Source: Hydractinia symbiolongicarpus
Lineage: Eukaryota > Cnidaria > Hydrozoa > Anthoathecata > Hydractiniidae
Direction: 5' to 3'
DNA: 64,000 bases
Assembly: GCF_029227915.1 (NCBI RefSeq)
Contig: NC_079886.1
Location: 28,312,501-28,376,500, forward strand
Positions 24,151 to 37,085 of the stretch are shown piece after piece. Position numbers and translations under genes: made by a program. The stretch's first letter is position 1, and every line of letters begins with the position of its first letter. The notes below the pieces were generated by a model that was given only the letters and a program-made list of their open reading frames with translations, did not search any database and was not told the DNA's origin.

Positions 24151-26745
24151 TCCCTGCGTACTTTCTTTGTATACTTTTGACTATACGGGCCGAGTCTGGG
24201 ATTTACGGGAAATCGCGGGTTTTCGTTTGCCGGAGATTAAACTCCTTTTATTCAGCGTCTCATCAAGAATGAAATCGTTTTTGAAATTTACAAGTCTTAT
24301 GCGTTTTAGTGGTAAAAAATTAATTTAAAAAATCGTTCGGAAAATGAGTTTACTCCCAGTTTACTTTCTTTCTATACATTTGACTATACGGGTCAAGCCC
24401 GGGATTTACGGGAACTCCCGGGTTTTCGTTTGCCGGCGATTAAACTCTTTTTATTCAGCGTCTCATCAAAAATGAAATCATTTTTGAAAACTACAAGTCT
24501 CATGCGTTTTAGTAGTGAAAAAATAATTTAAAAAATCGTTCGGAAAATGAGTTTACTCCCTGGGTACCTTATTTGTATACATTCGACTATACGGGCCGAG
24601 TCCGGGATATACGGGAAAGCGCGGGTTTTCGTTTGCCGGCGATTAAACTCCTTTTATTCAGCGTCTCATCAAAAATGAAACCAGTTTTGAAAACTATAAG
24701 TCTCATGCGTTTTAGTGGTGAAAAAATAATTTAAAGAATCGTTTGGGAAATGGTTTTACTCCCTGGGTACTTTCTTTGTATACTTTTGACTATACGGGCC
24801 GAGTCCGGGATTTACGGGAAATCGCGGGTTTTCGTTTGCCGGCGATTAAACTCCTTTTATTCAGCGTCTCATCAAAAATGAAATCATTTTTGAAAACTAC
24901 AAGTATCATGCGTTTTAGTGGTGAAAAAATAATTTAAAAAATCGTTCGGAAAATGAGTTTACTCCCTGGGTACTTTCTTTGTATACATTCGACTATACGG
25001 GCCGAGTCCGGGATATACGGGAAAGCGCGGGTTTTCGTTTGCCGGCGATTAAACTCCTTTTATTCAGCGTCTCATCAAAAATGAAATCATTTTTGAAAAC
25101 TACAAGTCTCATGCGTCTTAGTGGTAAAAAAATAATTAAAAAAATCGTTCGGGAAATGAGTTTACTCCCTGGGTACTTTCTTTCTATACATTCGACTATA
25201 CAGGTCAAGCCCGGGATTTACGGGAACTCCCGGGTTTTCGTTTGCCGGCGATTAAACTCTTTTTATTCAGCGTCTCATCAAAAATGAAATCATTTTTGAA
25301 AACTACAAGTCTCATGCGTTTTAGTGGTGAAAATATAATTTAAAAAATCGTTCGGAAAATGAGTTTACTCCCTGGGTACTTTCTTTGTATACATTCGACT
25401 ATACGGGCCGAGTCCGGGATATACGGGAAATCGCGGGTTTTCGTTTGCCGGCGATTAAACTCCTTTTATTCAGCGTCTCATCAAAAATAAAATCATTTTT
25501 GAAAACTACAAGTCTCATGCGTCTTAGTGGTAAAAAAATAATTTAAAAAATCGTTCGGGAAATGAGTTTACTCCCTGGGTACTTTCTTTGTATACTTTTG
25601 ACTATACGGGCCGAGTCCGGGATTTACGGGAAATCGCGGGTTTTCGTTTGCCGGCGATTAAACTCCTTTTATTCAGCGTCTCATCAAAAATGAAATCATT
25701 TTTGAAAACTACAAGTCTCATGCGTTTTAGTGGTGAAAAAATAATTTAAAAAATCGTTCGGAAATTGAGTTTACTCCCTGGGTCCTTTCTTTGTATACAT
25801 TCGACTATACGGGCCGAGTCCGGGATATACGGGAAAGCGCGGGTTTTCGTTTGCCGGCGATTAAACTCCTTTTATTCAGCGTCTCATCAAAAATGAAATC
25901 ATTTTTGAAAACTACAAGTCTCATGCGTCTTAGTGGTAAAAAAATAATTTAAAAAATCGTTCGGGAAATGAGTTTACTCCCTGGGTACTTTCTTTCTATA
26001 CATTCGACTATACGGGTCAAGCCCGGGATTTACGGGAACTCCCGGGTTTTCGTTTGCCGGCGATTAAACTCTTTTTATTCAGCGTCTCATCAAAAATGAA
26101 ATCATTTTTGAAAACTACAAGTCTCATGCGTTTTAGTGGTGAAAAAATAATTTAAAAAATCGTTCGGAAAATGAGTTTACTCCCTGGATACTTTCTTTGT
26201 ATACATTCGACTATACGGGCCGAGTCCGGGATATACGGGAATGCGCCGGTTTTCGTTTGCCGGCGATTAAACTCCTTTTATTCAGCGTCTCATCAAAAAT
26301 GAAATCAGTTTTGAAAACTATAAGTCTCATGCGTTTTAGTGGTGAAAAAATAATTTAAAGAATCGTTCGGGAAATGAGTTTACTCCCTGGGTACTTTCTT
26401 TGTATACTTTTGACTATACGGGCCGAGTCCGGGATTTACGGGAAATCGCGGGTTTTCCTTTGCCGGCGATTAAACTCCTTTTATTCAGCGTCTCATCAAA
26501 AATGAAATCATTTTTGAAAACTACAAGTCTCATGCGTCTTAGTGGTAAAAAAATAATTTAAAAAATCGTTCGGGAAATGAGTTTACTCCCTGGGTACTTT
26601 CTTTGTATACATTCGACTATACGGGCCAAGCCCGGGATTTACGGGAAATCGCGGGTTTTCGTTTGCCGGCGATTAAACTTCTTTTATTCAGCGTCTCATC
26701 AAAAATGAAATCATTTTTGAAAACTACAAGACTCATGCGTTTTAG
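24151..26745 (+). repeat. Satellite monomers, including a copy of the 19.4-20.8 kb block
   Basis: First a shortened continuation of the 1620-bp unit, then 24721-26054 matching 19450-20783 at a constant 5271-bp offset (26 monomers), then hairpin, GATATACGGG and GATTTACGGG units up to the first GGTTCCGGGATTTAGGG monomer. Confidence 0.82.
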
Positions 26746-29459
26746 TGGTGAAAATATAATTTAAAGAATCGTTCGGGAAATGAGTTTATTCCCTGCGTAC
26801 TTTCTTTGTATACATTCGACTATACCGGCCGGTTCCGGGATTTAGGGTAAATCGCGGGTTTTCGTTTGCCGAAGATTAAACTCCTTTTATTCATCGTCTC
26901 ATCAAAAATGAAATCAGTTTTCAAAACTACAAGTCTTATGCGTTTTAGTGGTGGAAAAATGATTTAAAGAATCGTTCGGGAAATGTGTTTACTCCCTGGG
27001 TACTTTCTTTGTATACTTTTGGCTATACGGGCCGAGTCCGGGATTTACGGGAAATCGCGGGTTTTCGTTTGCCGGCGATTAAACTCCTTTTATTCAGCGT
27101 CTCATCAAAAATGAAATCGTTTTTGAAAACTACAAGTCTTATGCGTTTTAGTGGTGAAAAAATAATTTAAAGAGTCGTTCGGGAAATGAGTTTAATCCCT
27201 GGGTACTTTCTTTGTATACTTTTGACTATACGGGCCGAGTCCGGGATTTACGGGAAATCGCGGGTTTTCGTTTGCCGGCGATTAAACTCCTTTTATTCAG
27301 CGTCTGATCAAAAATGAAATCATTTTTGAAAACTACAAGTCTCATGCGTCTTAGTGGTAAAAAAATAATTTAAAAAATCGTTCGGGAAATGAGTTTACTC
27401 CCAGTTTACTTTCCTTCTATACATTCGACTATGCGGGTCAAGCCCGGGATTTACGGGAACTCCCGGGTTTTCGTTTGACGGCGATTAAACTCCTTTTATT
27501 CAGCGTCTCATCACAAATGAAATCATTTTTGAAAACTACAAGTCTCATGCGTTTTAGTGGTGAAAAAATAATTTAAAAAATAGTTCGGAAAATGAGTTTA
27601 CTCCCTGGGTACTTTCTTTGTATACATTCGACTATACGGGCCGAGTCCGGGATATACGGGAAAGCGCGGGTTTTCGTTTGCCGGCGATTAAACTCCTTTT
27701 ATTCAGCGTCTCATCAATAATGAAATCAGTTTTGAAAACTACAAGTCTCATGCGTTTTAGTGGTGAAAAATAATTTAAAGAATCGTTCGGGAAATGAGTT
27801 TACTCCCTGCGTACTTTCTTTGTATACTTTTGACTATACGGGCCGAATCTGGAATTTACGGGAAATCGCGGGTTTTCGTTTGCCGGAGATTAAACTCCTT
27901 TTATTCAGCGTCTCATCAAGAATGAAATCGTTTTTGAAATTTACAAGTCTTATGCGTTTTAGTGGTAAAAAATTAATTTAAAAAATCGTTCGGGAAATGA
28001 GTTTACTCCCAGTTTACTTTCTTTCTATACATTTGACTATACGGGTCAAGCCCGGGATTTACGGGAACTCCCTGGTTTTCGTTTGCCGGCGATTAAACTC
28101 TTTTTATTCAGCGTCTCATCAAAAATGAAATCATTTTTGAAAACTACAAGTCTCATGCGTTTTAGTAGTGAAAAAATAATTTAAAAAATCGTTCGGAAAA
28201 TGAGTTTACTCCCTGGGTACTTTCTTTGTATACATTCGACTATAGGGGCCGAGTCCGGGATATACGGGAAAGCGCGGGTTTTCGTTTGCCGGCGATTAAA
28301 CTCGTTTTATTCAGCGTCTCATCAAAAATGAAATCAGTTTTGAAAACTATAAGTCTCATGCGTTTTAGTGGTGAAAAAATAATTTAAAGAATCGTTCGGG
28401 AAATGAGTTTACTCCCTGGGTACTTTCTTTGTATACTTTTGACTATACGGGCCGAGTGCGGGATTTACGGGAAATCGCGGTTTTTCGTTTGCCGGCGATT
28501 AAACTCCTTTTATTCAGCGTCTCATCAAAAATAAAATCATTTTTGAAAACTACAAGTCTCATGCGTCTTAGTGGTAAAAAAATAATTTAAAAAATCGTTT
28601 GGGAAATGAGTTTACTCCCTGGGTACTTTCTTTGTATACTTTTGACCATACGGGCCGAGTGCGGGATTTACGGGAAATCGCGGGTTTTCGTTTGCCGACG
28701 ATTAAACTCCTTTTATTCAGCGTCTCATCAAAAATGAAATCATTTTTGAAAACTACAAGTCTCATGCGTCTTAGTGGTAAAAAAATAATTTAAAAAATCG
28801 TTCGGGAAATGAGTTTACTCCCTGGGTACTTTCTTTCTATACATTCGACTATACGGGTCAAGCCCGGGATTTACGGGAACTCCCGCGTTTTCGTTTGCCG
28901 GCGATTAAACTCTTTTTATTCAGCGTCTCATCAAAAATGAAATCATTTTTGAAAACTACAAGTCTCATGCGTTTTAGTGGTGAAAAAATAATTTAAAAAA
29001 TCGTTCGGAAAATGAGTTTACTCCCTGGGTACATTCTTTGTATACATTCGACTATACGGGCCGAGTCCGGGATATACGGGAAAGCGCGGGTTTTCGTTTG
29101 CCGGCGATTAAACTCCTTTTATTCAGCGTCTCATCAAAAATGAAATCATTTTTGAAAACTACAAGTCTCATGCGTCTTAGTGGTAAAAAAATAATTTAAA
29201 AAATCGTTCGGGAAATGAGTTTACTCCCTGGGTACTTTCTTTCTATACATTCGACTATACGGGTCAAGCCAGGGATTTACGGGAACTCCCGGGTTTTCGT
29301 TTGCCGGCGATTAAACTCTTTTTATTCAGCGTCTCATCAAAAATGAAATCATTTTTGAAAACTACAAGTCTCATGCGTTTTAGTGGTGAAAAAATAATTT
29401 AAAAAATCGTTCAGAAAATGAGTTTACTCCCTAGGTACTTTCTTTGTATACATTCGACT
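26746..29459 (+). repeat. Satellite monomers without a clear higher-order unit
   Basis: About 13 monomers. One CCGGCCGGTTCC unit with ATTCATCGTC sits at about 26815. A stretch of about 27400-28200 resembles 19080-21500 material, with TTTGACGGCG and CATCACAAATG. Only satellite is present. Confidence 0.82.
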
Positions 29460-30675
29460 ATACGGGCCGAGTCCGGGATTTACGGGAAATCGCGGGTTTT
29501 CGTTTGCCGGCTATTAAATTTCTTTTATTCAGCGTCTCATCAAAAATGAAATCATTTTTGAAAACTACAAGACTCATGCGTTTCAGTGGTGAAAATATAA
29601 TTTAAAGAATCGTTCGGGAAATGAGTTTATTCCCTGCGTACTTTCTTTGTATACATTCGACTATACCGGCCGATTCCGGGATTTAGGGTAAATCGCGGGT
29701 TTTCGTTTGCCGGAGATTAAACTCCTTTTATTCATCGTCTCATAAAAAATGAAATCAGTTTTCAAAACTACAAGTCTTATGCGTTTTAGTGGTGGAAAAA
29801 TGATTTAAAGAATCGTTCGGGAAATGAGTTTACTCCCTGGGTACTTTCTTTGTATACTTTTGACTATACGGGCCGAGTCCGGGATTTACGGGAAATCGCG
29901 GGTTTTCGTTTGCCGGCGATTAAACTCCTTTTATTCAGCGTTTCATCAAAAATGAAATCATATTTGAAAACCACAAATCTCATGCGTCTTAGTGGTAAAA
30001 AAATAATTTAAAAATCGTTCGGGAAATGAGTTTACTCCCTGGGTACTTTCTTTGTATACATTCGACTATACGGGCCAAGCCCGGGATTTACGGGAAATCG
30101 CGGGTTTTCGTTTGCCGGCGATTAAACTTCTTTTATTCAGCGTCTCATCAAAAATGAAATCATTTTTTAAAACTACAACACTCATGCGTTTTAGTGGTGA
30201 AAATATAATTTAAAGAATCGTTCAGGAAATGAGTTTATTCCCTGCGTACTTTCTTTGTATACATTCGACTATACCGGCCGGTTCCGGGATTTAGGGTAAA
30301 TCGCGGGTTTTCGTTTGCCGGAGATTAAACTCCTTTTATTCATCGTCTCATCAAAAATGAAATCAGTTTTCAAAACTACAAGTCTTATGCGTTTTAGTGG
30401 TGGAAAAATGATTTAAAGAATCGTTCGGGAAATGAGTTTACTCCCTGGGTACTTTCTTTGTATACTTTTGACTATACGGGCCGAGTTCGGGATTTACGGG
30501 AAATTGCGGGTTTTCGTTTGCCGGCGATTAAACTCCTTTTATTCAGCGTTTCATCAAAAATGAAATCATATTTGAAAACTACAAGTCTCATGCGTCTTAG
30601 TGGTAAAAAAATAATTTAAAAAATCGTTCGGGAAATGAGTTTACTCCCTGGGTACTTTCTTTGTATACATTCGAC
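29460..30675 (+). repeat. 608-bp (3-monomer) higher-order repeat, about two copies
   Basis: The landmark GAAAATATAATTTAAAG recurs at 29591 and 30199. Each copy has a CCGGCCG-TTCCGGG unit with ATTCATCGTC, then a TGGAAAAATGATTT tail, then a unit with GCGTTTCATC and CATATTTG, then a CAAG unit. Related trios recur near 31620 and in the next domain. Confidence 0.78.
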
Positions 30676-32221
30676 TATACGGGCCAAGCCCGGGATTTAC
30701 GGGAAATCGCGGGTTTTCGTTTGCCGGCGATTAAACTCCTTTTATTCAGCGTCTCATCAAAAATGAAATCATATTTGAAAACTACAAGTCTCATGCGTCT
30801 TAGTGGTAAAAAAATAATTTAAAAATCGTTCGGGAAATGAGTTTACTCCCTGCGTACTTTCTTTGTATACATTTGACTATACGGGCCGAGTCTGGGATTT
30901 ACGGAAAATCGCGGGTTTTCGTTTGCCGGAGATTAAACTCCTTTTATTCAGCGTCTCATCAAGAATGAAATTGTTTTTGAAAACTACAAGTCTTATGCGA
31001 TTTAGTGGTAGAAAATTAATTTAAAAAATCGTTCGGGAAATGAGTTTACTCCCAGTTTACTTTCTTTCTATACATTCGACTATACGGGTCAACCCCGGGA
31101 TTTACGGGAACTCCCGGGTTTTCGTTTGCCGGAGATTAAACTCCTTTTATTCATCGTCTCATCAAAAATGAAATCAGTTTTCAAAACTACAAGTCTTATG
31201 CGTTTTAGTGGTGGAAAAATGATTTAAAGAATCGTTTGGGAAATGAGTTTACTCCCTGGGTACTTTCTTTGTATACTTTTGACTATACGGGCCGAGTCCG
31301 GGATTTACGGGAAATCGCGGGTTTTCGTTTGCCGGCGATTAAACTCCTTTTATTCAGCGTTTCATCAAAAATGAAATCATATTTGAAAACTACAAGTCTC
31401 ATGCGTCTTAGTGGTAAAAAAATAATTTAAAAATCGTTCGGGAAATGAGTTTACTCCCTGGGTACTTTCTTTGTATACATTCGACTATACGGGCCAAGCC
31501 CGGGATTTACGGGAAATCGCGGGTTTTCGTTTGCCGGCGATTAAACTTCTTTTATTCAGCGTCTCATCAAAAATGAAATCATTTTTGAAAACTACAACAC
31601 TCATGCGTTTTAGTGGTGAAAATATAATTTAAAGAATCGTTCGGGAAATGAGTTTATTCCCTGCGTACTTTCTTTGTATACATTCGACTATACCGGCCGG
31701 TTCCGGGATTTAGGGTAAATCGCGGGTTTTCGTTTGCCGGAGATTAAACTCCTTTTATTCATCGTCTCATCAAAAATGAAATCAGTTTTGAAAACTACAA
31801 GTCTTATGCGTTTTAGTGGTGGAAAAATGATTTAAAGAATCGTTCGGGAAATGAGTTTACTCCCTGGGTACTTTCTTTGTATACTTTTGACTATACGGGC
31901 CGAGTCCGGGATTTACGGGAAATCGCGGGTTTTCGTTTGCCGTCGATTAAACTTCTTTTATTCAGCGTTTCATCAAAAATGAAATCATATTTGAAAACTA
32001 CAAGTCTCATGCGTCTTAGTGGTAAACAAATAATTCAAAAAATCGTTCGGGAAATGTGTTTACTCCCTGGGTACTTTCTTTGTATACATTCGACTATACG
32101 GGCCAAGCCCAGGATTTACGGGAAATCGCGGGTTTTCGTTTGCCGGCGATTAAACTTCTTTTATTCAGCGTCTCATCAAAAATGAAATTATTTTTGAAAA
32201 CTACAAGTCTCATGCGTTTTA
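30676..32221 (+). repeat. Satellite monomers linking two higher-order domains
   Basis: About 7-8 monomers built from the same types as the neighbours, in a different order. Includes a hybrid unit at about 31030-31220 in which the hairpin core (CAACCCCGGG) is joined to the GGAGATTAAACTCC and ATTCATCGTC half of another type. Confidence 0.8.
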
Positions 32222-35200
32222 GTGGTGAAAAATAATTTAAAGAATCGTTCGGGAAATGAGTTTACTCCCTGCGTACTTTCTTTGTATACATTTGACTATA
32301 CGGGCCGAGTCTGGGATTTACGGAAAATCGCAGGTTTTCGTTTGCCGGAGATTAAACTCCTTTTATTCAGCGTCTCATCAAGAATGAAATCGTTTTTGAA
32401 AACTACAAGTCTTATGCGATTTAGTGGTAAAAAATTAATTTAAAAAATCGTTCGGGAAATGAGTTTACTCCCAGTTTACTTTCTTTCTATACATTCGACT
32501 ATACGGGTCAACCCCGGGATTTACGGGAACTCCCGGGTTTTCGTTTGCCGGCGATTAAACTCCTTTTATTCAGCGTCTCATCAAAAATGAAATCATTTTT
32601 GAAAACTACAAGACTCATGCGTTTTAGTGGTGAAAATAAAGTTTAAAGAATCGTTCGGGAAAAGAGTTTATTCCCTGCGTACTTTCTTTGTATACATTCG
32701 ACTATACCGGCCGGTTCCGGGATTTAGGGTAAATCGCGGGTTTTCGTTTGCCGGAGATTAAACTCCTTTTATTCATCGTCTCATCAAAAATGAAATCAGT
32801 TTTCAAAACTACAAGTCTTATGCGTTTTAGTGGTGGAAAAATGATTTAAAGAATCGTTCGGGAAATGAGTTTACTCCCTGGGTACTTTCTTTGTATACTT
32901 TTGACTATACGGGCCGAGTTCGGGATTTACGGGAAATCGCGGGTTTTCGTTTGCCGGCGATTAAACTCCTTTTATTCAGCGTTTCATCAAAAATGAAATC
33001 ATATTTGAAAACTACAAGTCTCATGCGTCTTAGTGGTAAAAAAATAATTTGAAAAATCGTTCGGGAAATGAGTTTACTCCCTGGGTACTTTCTTTGTATA
33101 CATTCGACTATACGGGCCAAGCCCGGGATTTACGGGAAATCGCGGGTTTTCGTTTGCCGGCGATTAAACTCCTTTTATTCAGCGTCTCATCAAAAATGAA
33201 ATCATATTTGAAAACTACAAGTCTCATGCGTCTTAGTGGTAAAAACATAATTTAAAAATCGTTTGGGAAATGAGTTTACTCCTTGGGTACTTTCTTTGTA
33301 TACTTTTGACTATACGGGCCAAGCCCAGGATTTACGGGAAATCGCGGGTTTTCGTTTGCCGGCGATTAAACTTCTTTTATTCAGCGTCTCATCAAAAATG
33401 AAATTATTTTTTAAAACTACAAGTCTCATGCGTTTTAGTGGTGAAAAATAATTTAAAGAATCGTTCGGGAAATGAGTTTACTCCCTGCGTACTTTCTTTG
33501 TATACATTTGACTATACGGGCCGAGTCTGGGATTTACGGAAAATCGCGGGTTTTCGTTTGCCGGAGATTAAACTCCTTTTATTCAGCGTCTCATCAAGAA
33601 TGAAATCGTTTTTGAAAACTACAAGTCTTATGCGATTTAGTGGTAAAAAATTAATTTAAAAAATCGTTCGGGAAATGAGTTTACTCCCAGTTTACTTTCT
33701 TTCTATACATTCGACTATACGGGTCAACCCCGGGATTTACGGGAACTCCCGGGTTTTCGTTTGCCGGCGATTAAACTCCTTTTATTCAGCGTCTCATCAA
33801 AAATGAAATCATTTTTGAAAACTACAAGACTCATGCGTTTTAGTGGTGAAAATATAATTTAAAGAATCGTTCGGGAAATGAGTTTATTCCCTGCGTACTT
33901 TCTTTGTATACATTCGACTATACCGGCCGGTTCCGGGATTTAGGGTAAATCGCGGGTTTTCGTTTGCCGGAGATTAAACTCCTTTTATTCATCGTCTCAT
34001 CAAAAATGAAATCAGTTTTCAAAACTACAAGTCTTATGCGTTGTAGTGGTGGAAAAATGATTTAAAGAATCGTTCGGGAAATGAGTTTACTCCCTGTGTA
34101 CTTTCTTTGTATACTTTTGACTATACGGGCCGAGTTCGGGATTTACGAGAAATCGCGGGTTTTCCTTTGCCGGCGATTAAACTCCTTTTATTTAGCGTTT
34201 CATCAAAAATGAAATCATATTTGAAAACTACAAGTCTCATGCGTCTTAGTGGTAAAAAAATAATTTAAAAATCGTTCGTGAAATGAGTTTACTCCCTGGG
34301 TACTTTCTTTGTATACTTTTGACTATACGGGCCGAGTCCGGGATTTACGGGAAATCGCGGGTTTTCGTTTGCCGGCGATTAAACTCCTTTTATTCAGCGT
34401 TTCATCAAAAATGAAATCATATTTGAAAACTACAAGTCTCATGCGTCTTAGTGGTAAACAAATAATTTAAAAAATCGTTCGGGAAATGAGTTTAATCCCT
34501 GGGTACTTTCTTTGTATACATTCGACTATACGGGCCAAGCCCGGGATTTACGGGAAATCGCGGGTTTTCGTTTGCCGGCGATTAAACTTCTTTTATTCAG
34601 CGTCTCATCAAAAATGAAATTATTTTTTAAAACTACAAGTCTCATGCGTTTTAGTGGTGAAAAATAATTTAAAGAATCGTTCGGGAAATGAGTTTACTCC
34701 CTGCGTACTTTCTTTGTATACATTTGACTATACGGGCCGAGTCTGGGATTTACGGAAAATCGCGGGTTTTCGTTTGCCGGAGATTAAACTCCTTTTATTC
34801 AGCGTCTCATCAAGAATGAAATCGTTTTTGAAAACTACAAGTCTTATGCGATTTAGTGGTAAAAAATTAATTTAAAAAATCGTTCGGGAAATGAGTTTAC
34901 TCCCAGTTTACTTTCTTTCTATACATTCGACTATACGGGTCAACCCCGGGATTTACGGGAACTCCCGGGTTTTCGTTTGCCGGCGATTAAACTCCTTTTA
35001 TTCAGCGTCTCATCAAAAATGAAATCATTTTTGAAAACTACAAGACTCATGCGTTTTAGTGGTGAAAATATAATTTAAAGAATCGTTCGGGAAATGAGTT
35101 TATTCCCTGCGTACTTTCTTTGTATACATTCGACTATACCGGCCGGTTCCGGGATTTAGGGTAAATCGCGGGTTTTCGTTTGCCGGAGATTAAACTCCTT

Positions 35201-35869
35201 TTATTCATCGTCTCATCAAAAATGAAATCAGTTTTCAAAACTACAAGTCTTATGCGTTGTAGTGGTGGAAAAATGATTTAAAGAATCGTTCGGGAAATGA
35301 GTTTACTCCCTGTGTACTTTCTTTGTATACTTTTGACTATACGGGCCGAGTTCGGGATTTACGAGAAATCGCGGGTTTTCCTTTGCCGGCGATTAAACTC
35401 CTTTTATTTAGCGTTTCATCAAAAATGAAATCATATTTGAAAACTACAAGTCTCATGCGTCTTAGTGGTAAAAAAATAATTTAAAAATCGTTCGTGAAAT
35501 GAGTTTACTCCCTGGGTACTTTCTTTGTATACTTTTGACTATACGGGCCGAGTCCGGGATTTACGGGAAATCGCGGGTTTTCGTTTGCCGGCGATTAAAC
35601 TCCTTTTATTCAGCGTTTCATCAAAAATGAAATCATATTTGAAAACTACAAGTCTCATGCGTCTTAGTGGTAAACAAATAATTTAAAAAATCGTTCGGGA
35701 AATGAGTTTAATCCCTGGGTACTTTCTTTGTATACATTCGACTATACGGGCCAAGCCCGGGATTTACGGGAAATCGCGGGTTTTCGTTTGCCGGCGATTA
35801 AACTTCTTTTATTCAGCGTCTCATCAAAAATGAAATTATTTTTGAAAACTACAAGTCTCATGCGTTTTT
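32222..35869 (+). repeat. 1216-bp (6-monomer) higher-order repeat, three copies
   Basis: Copies 32222-33437, 33438-34653 and 34654-35869 start at an identical GTGAAAAATAATTTAAAG phase. The second and third copies are almost identical and share GCGTTGTAGTGG, CCCTGTGTAC, TTTACGAGAAATC, TTTTCCTTTGCC, ATTTAGCGTTTC and CGTTCGTGAAATG. The first copy is more diverged and lacks most of these. Confidence 0.9.
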
Positions 35870-37085
35870 GTGGTGAAAAATAATTTAAAGAATCGTTCGG
35901 GAAATGAGTTTACTCCCTGCGTACTTTCTTTGTATACATTTGACTATACGGGCCGAGTCTGGGATTTACGGGAAATCGCGGGTTTTCGTTTGCCGGAGAT
36001 TAAACTCCTTTTATTCAGCGTCTCATCAAGAATGAAATCGTTTTTGAAAACTACAAGTCTTATGCGATTTAGTGGTAAAAAATTAATTTAAAAAATCGTT
36101 CGGGAAATGAGTTTACTCCCAGTTTACTTTCTTTCTATACATTCGACTATACGGGTCAAGCCCGGGATTTACGGGAACTCCCGGGTTTTCGTTTGCCGGC
36201 GATTAAACTCCTTTTATTCAGCGTCTCATCAAAAATGAAATCATTTTTGAAAACTACAAGTCTCATGCGTTTTAGTGGTGAAAAAATAATTAAAAAAATC
36301 GTTCGGAAAATGAGTTTAATCCCTGGGTACTTTCTTTGTATACATTCGACTATACGGGCCAAGCCCGGGATTTACGGGAAATCGCGGGTTTTCGTTTGCC
36401 GGCGATTAAACTTCTTTTATTCAGCGTCTCATCAAAAATGAAATTATTTTTGAAAACTACAAGTCTCATGCGTTTTTGTGGTGAAAAATAATTTAAAGAA
36501 TCGTTCGGGAAATGAGTTTACTCCCTGCGTACTTTCTTTGTATACATTTGACTATACGGGCCGAGTCTGGGATTTACGGGAAATCGCGGGTTTTCGTTTG
36601 CCGGAGATTAAACTCCTTTTATTCAGCGTCTCATCAAGAATGAAATCGTTTTTGAAAACTACAAGTCTTATGCGATTTAGTGGTAAAAAATTAATTTAAA
36701 AAATCGTTCGGGAAATGAGTTTACTCCCAGTTTACTTTCTTTCTATACATTCGACTATACGGGTCAAGCCCGGGATTTACGGGAACTCCCGGGTTTTCGT
36801 TTGCCGGCGATTAAACTCCTTTTATTCAGCGTCTCATCAAAAATGAAATCATTTTTGAAAACTACAAGTCTCATGCGTTTTAGTGGTGAAAAAATAATTA
36901 AAAAAATCGTTCGGAAAATGAGTTTACTCCCTGGGTACTTTCTTTGTATACATTCGACTATACGGGCCGAGTCCGGGATATACGGGAAAGCGCGGGTTTT
37001 CGTTTGCCGGCGCTTAAACTCCTTTTATTCAGCGTCTCATCAAAAATGAAATCAGTTTTGAAAACTACAAGTCTCATGCGTCTTA
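35870..37085 (+). repeat. 608-bp (3-monomer) repeat, about two copies
   Basis: Copies 35870-36477 and 36478-37085 share GCGTTTTTGTGG ends, a GAGTCTGGG unit and a hairpin unit followed by AATAATTAAAAAAATCG. The third monomer differs: CAAGCCCGGG in the first and GATATACGGG with GGCGCTTAAAC in the second. Confidence 0.82.
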
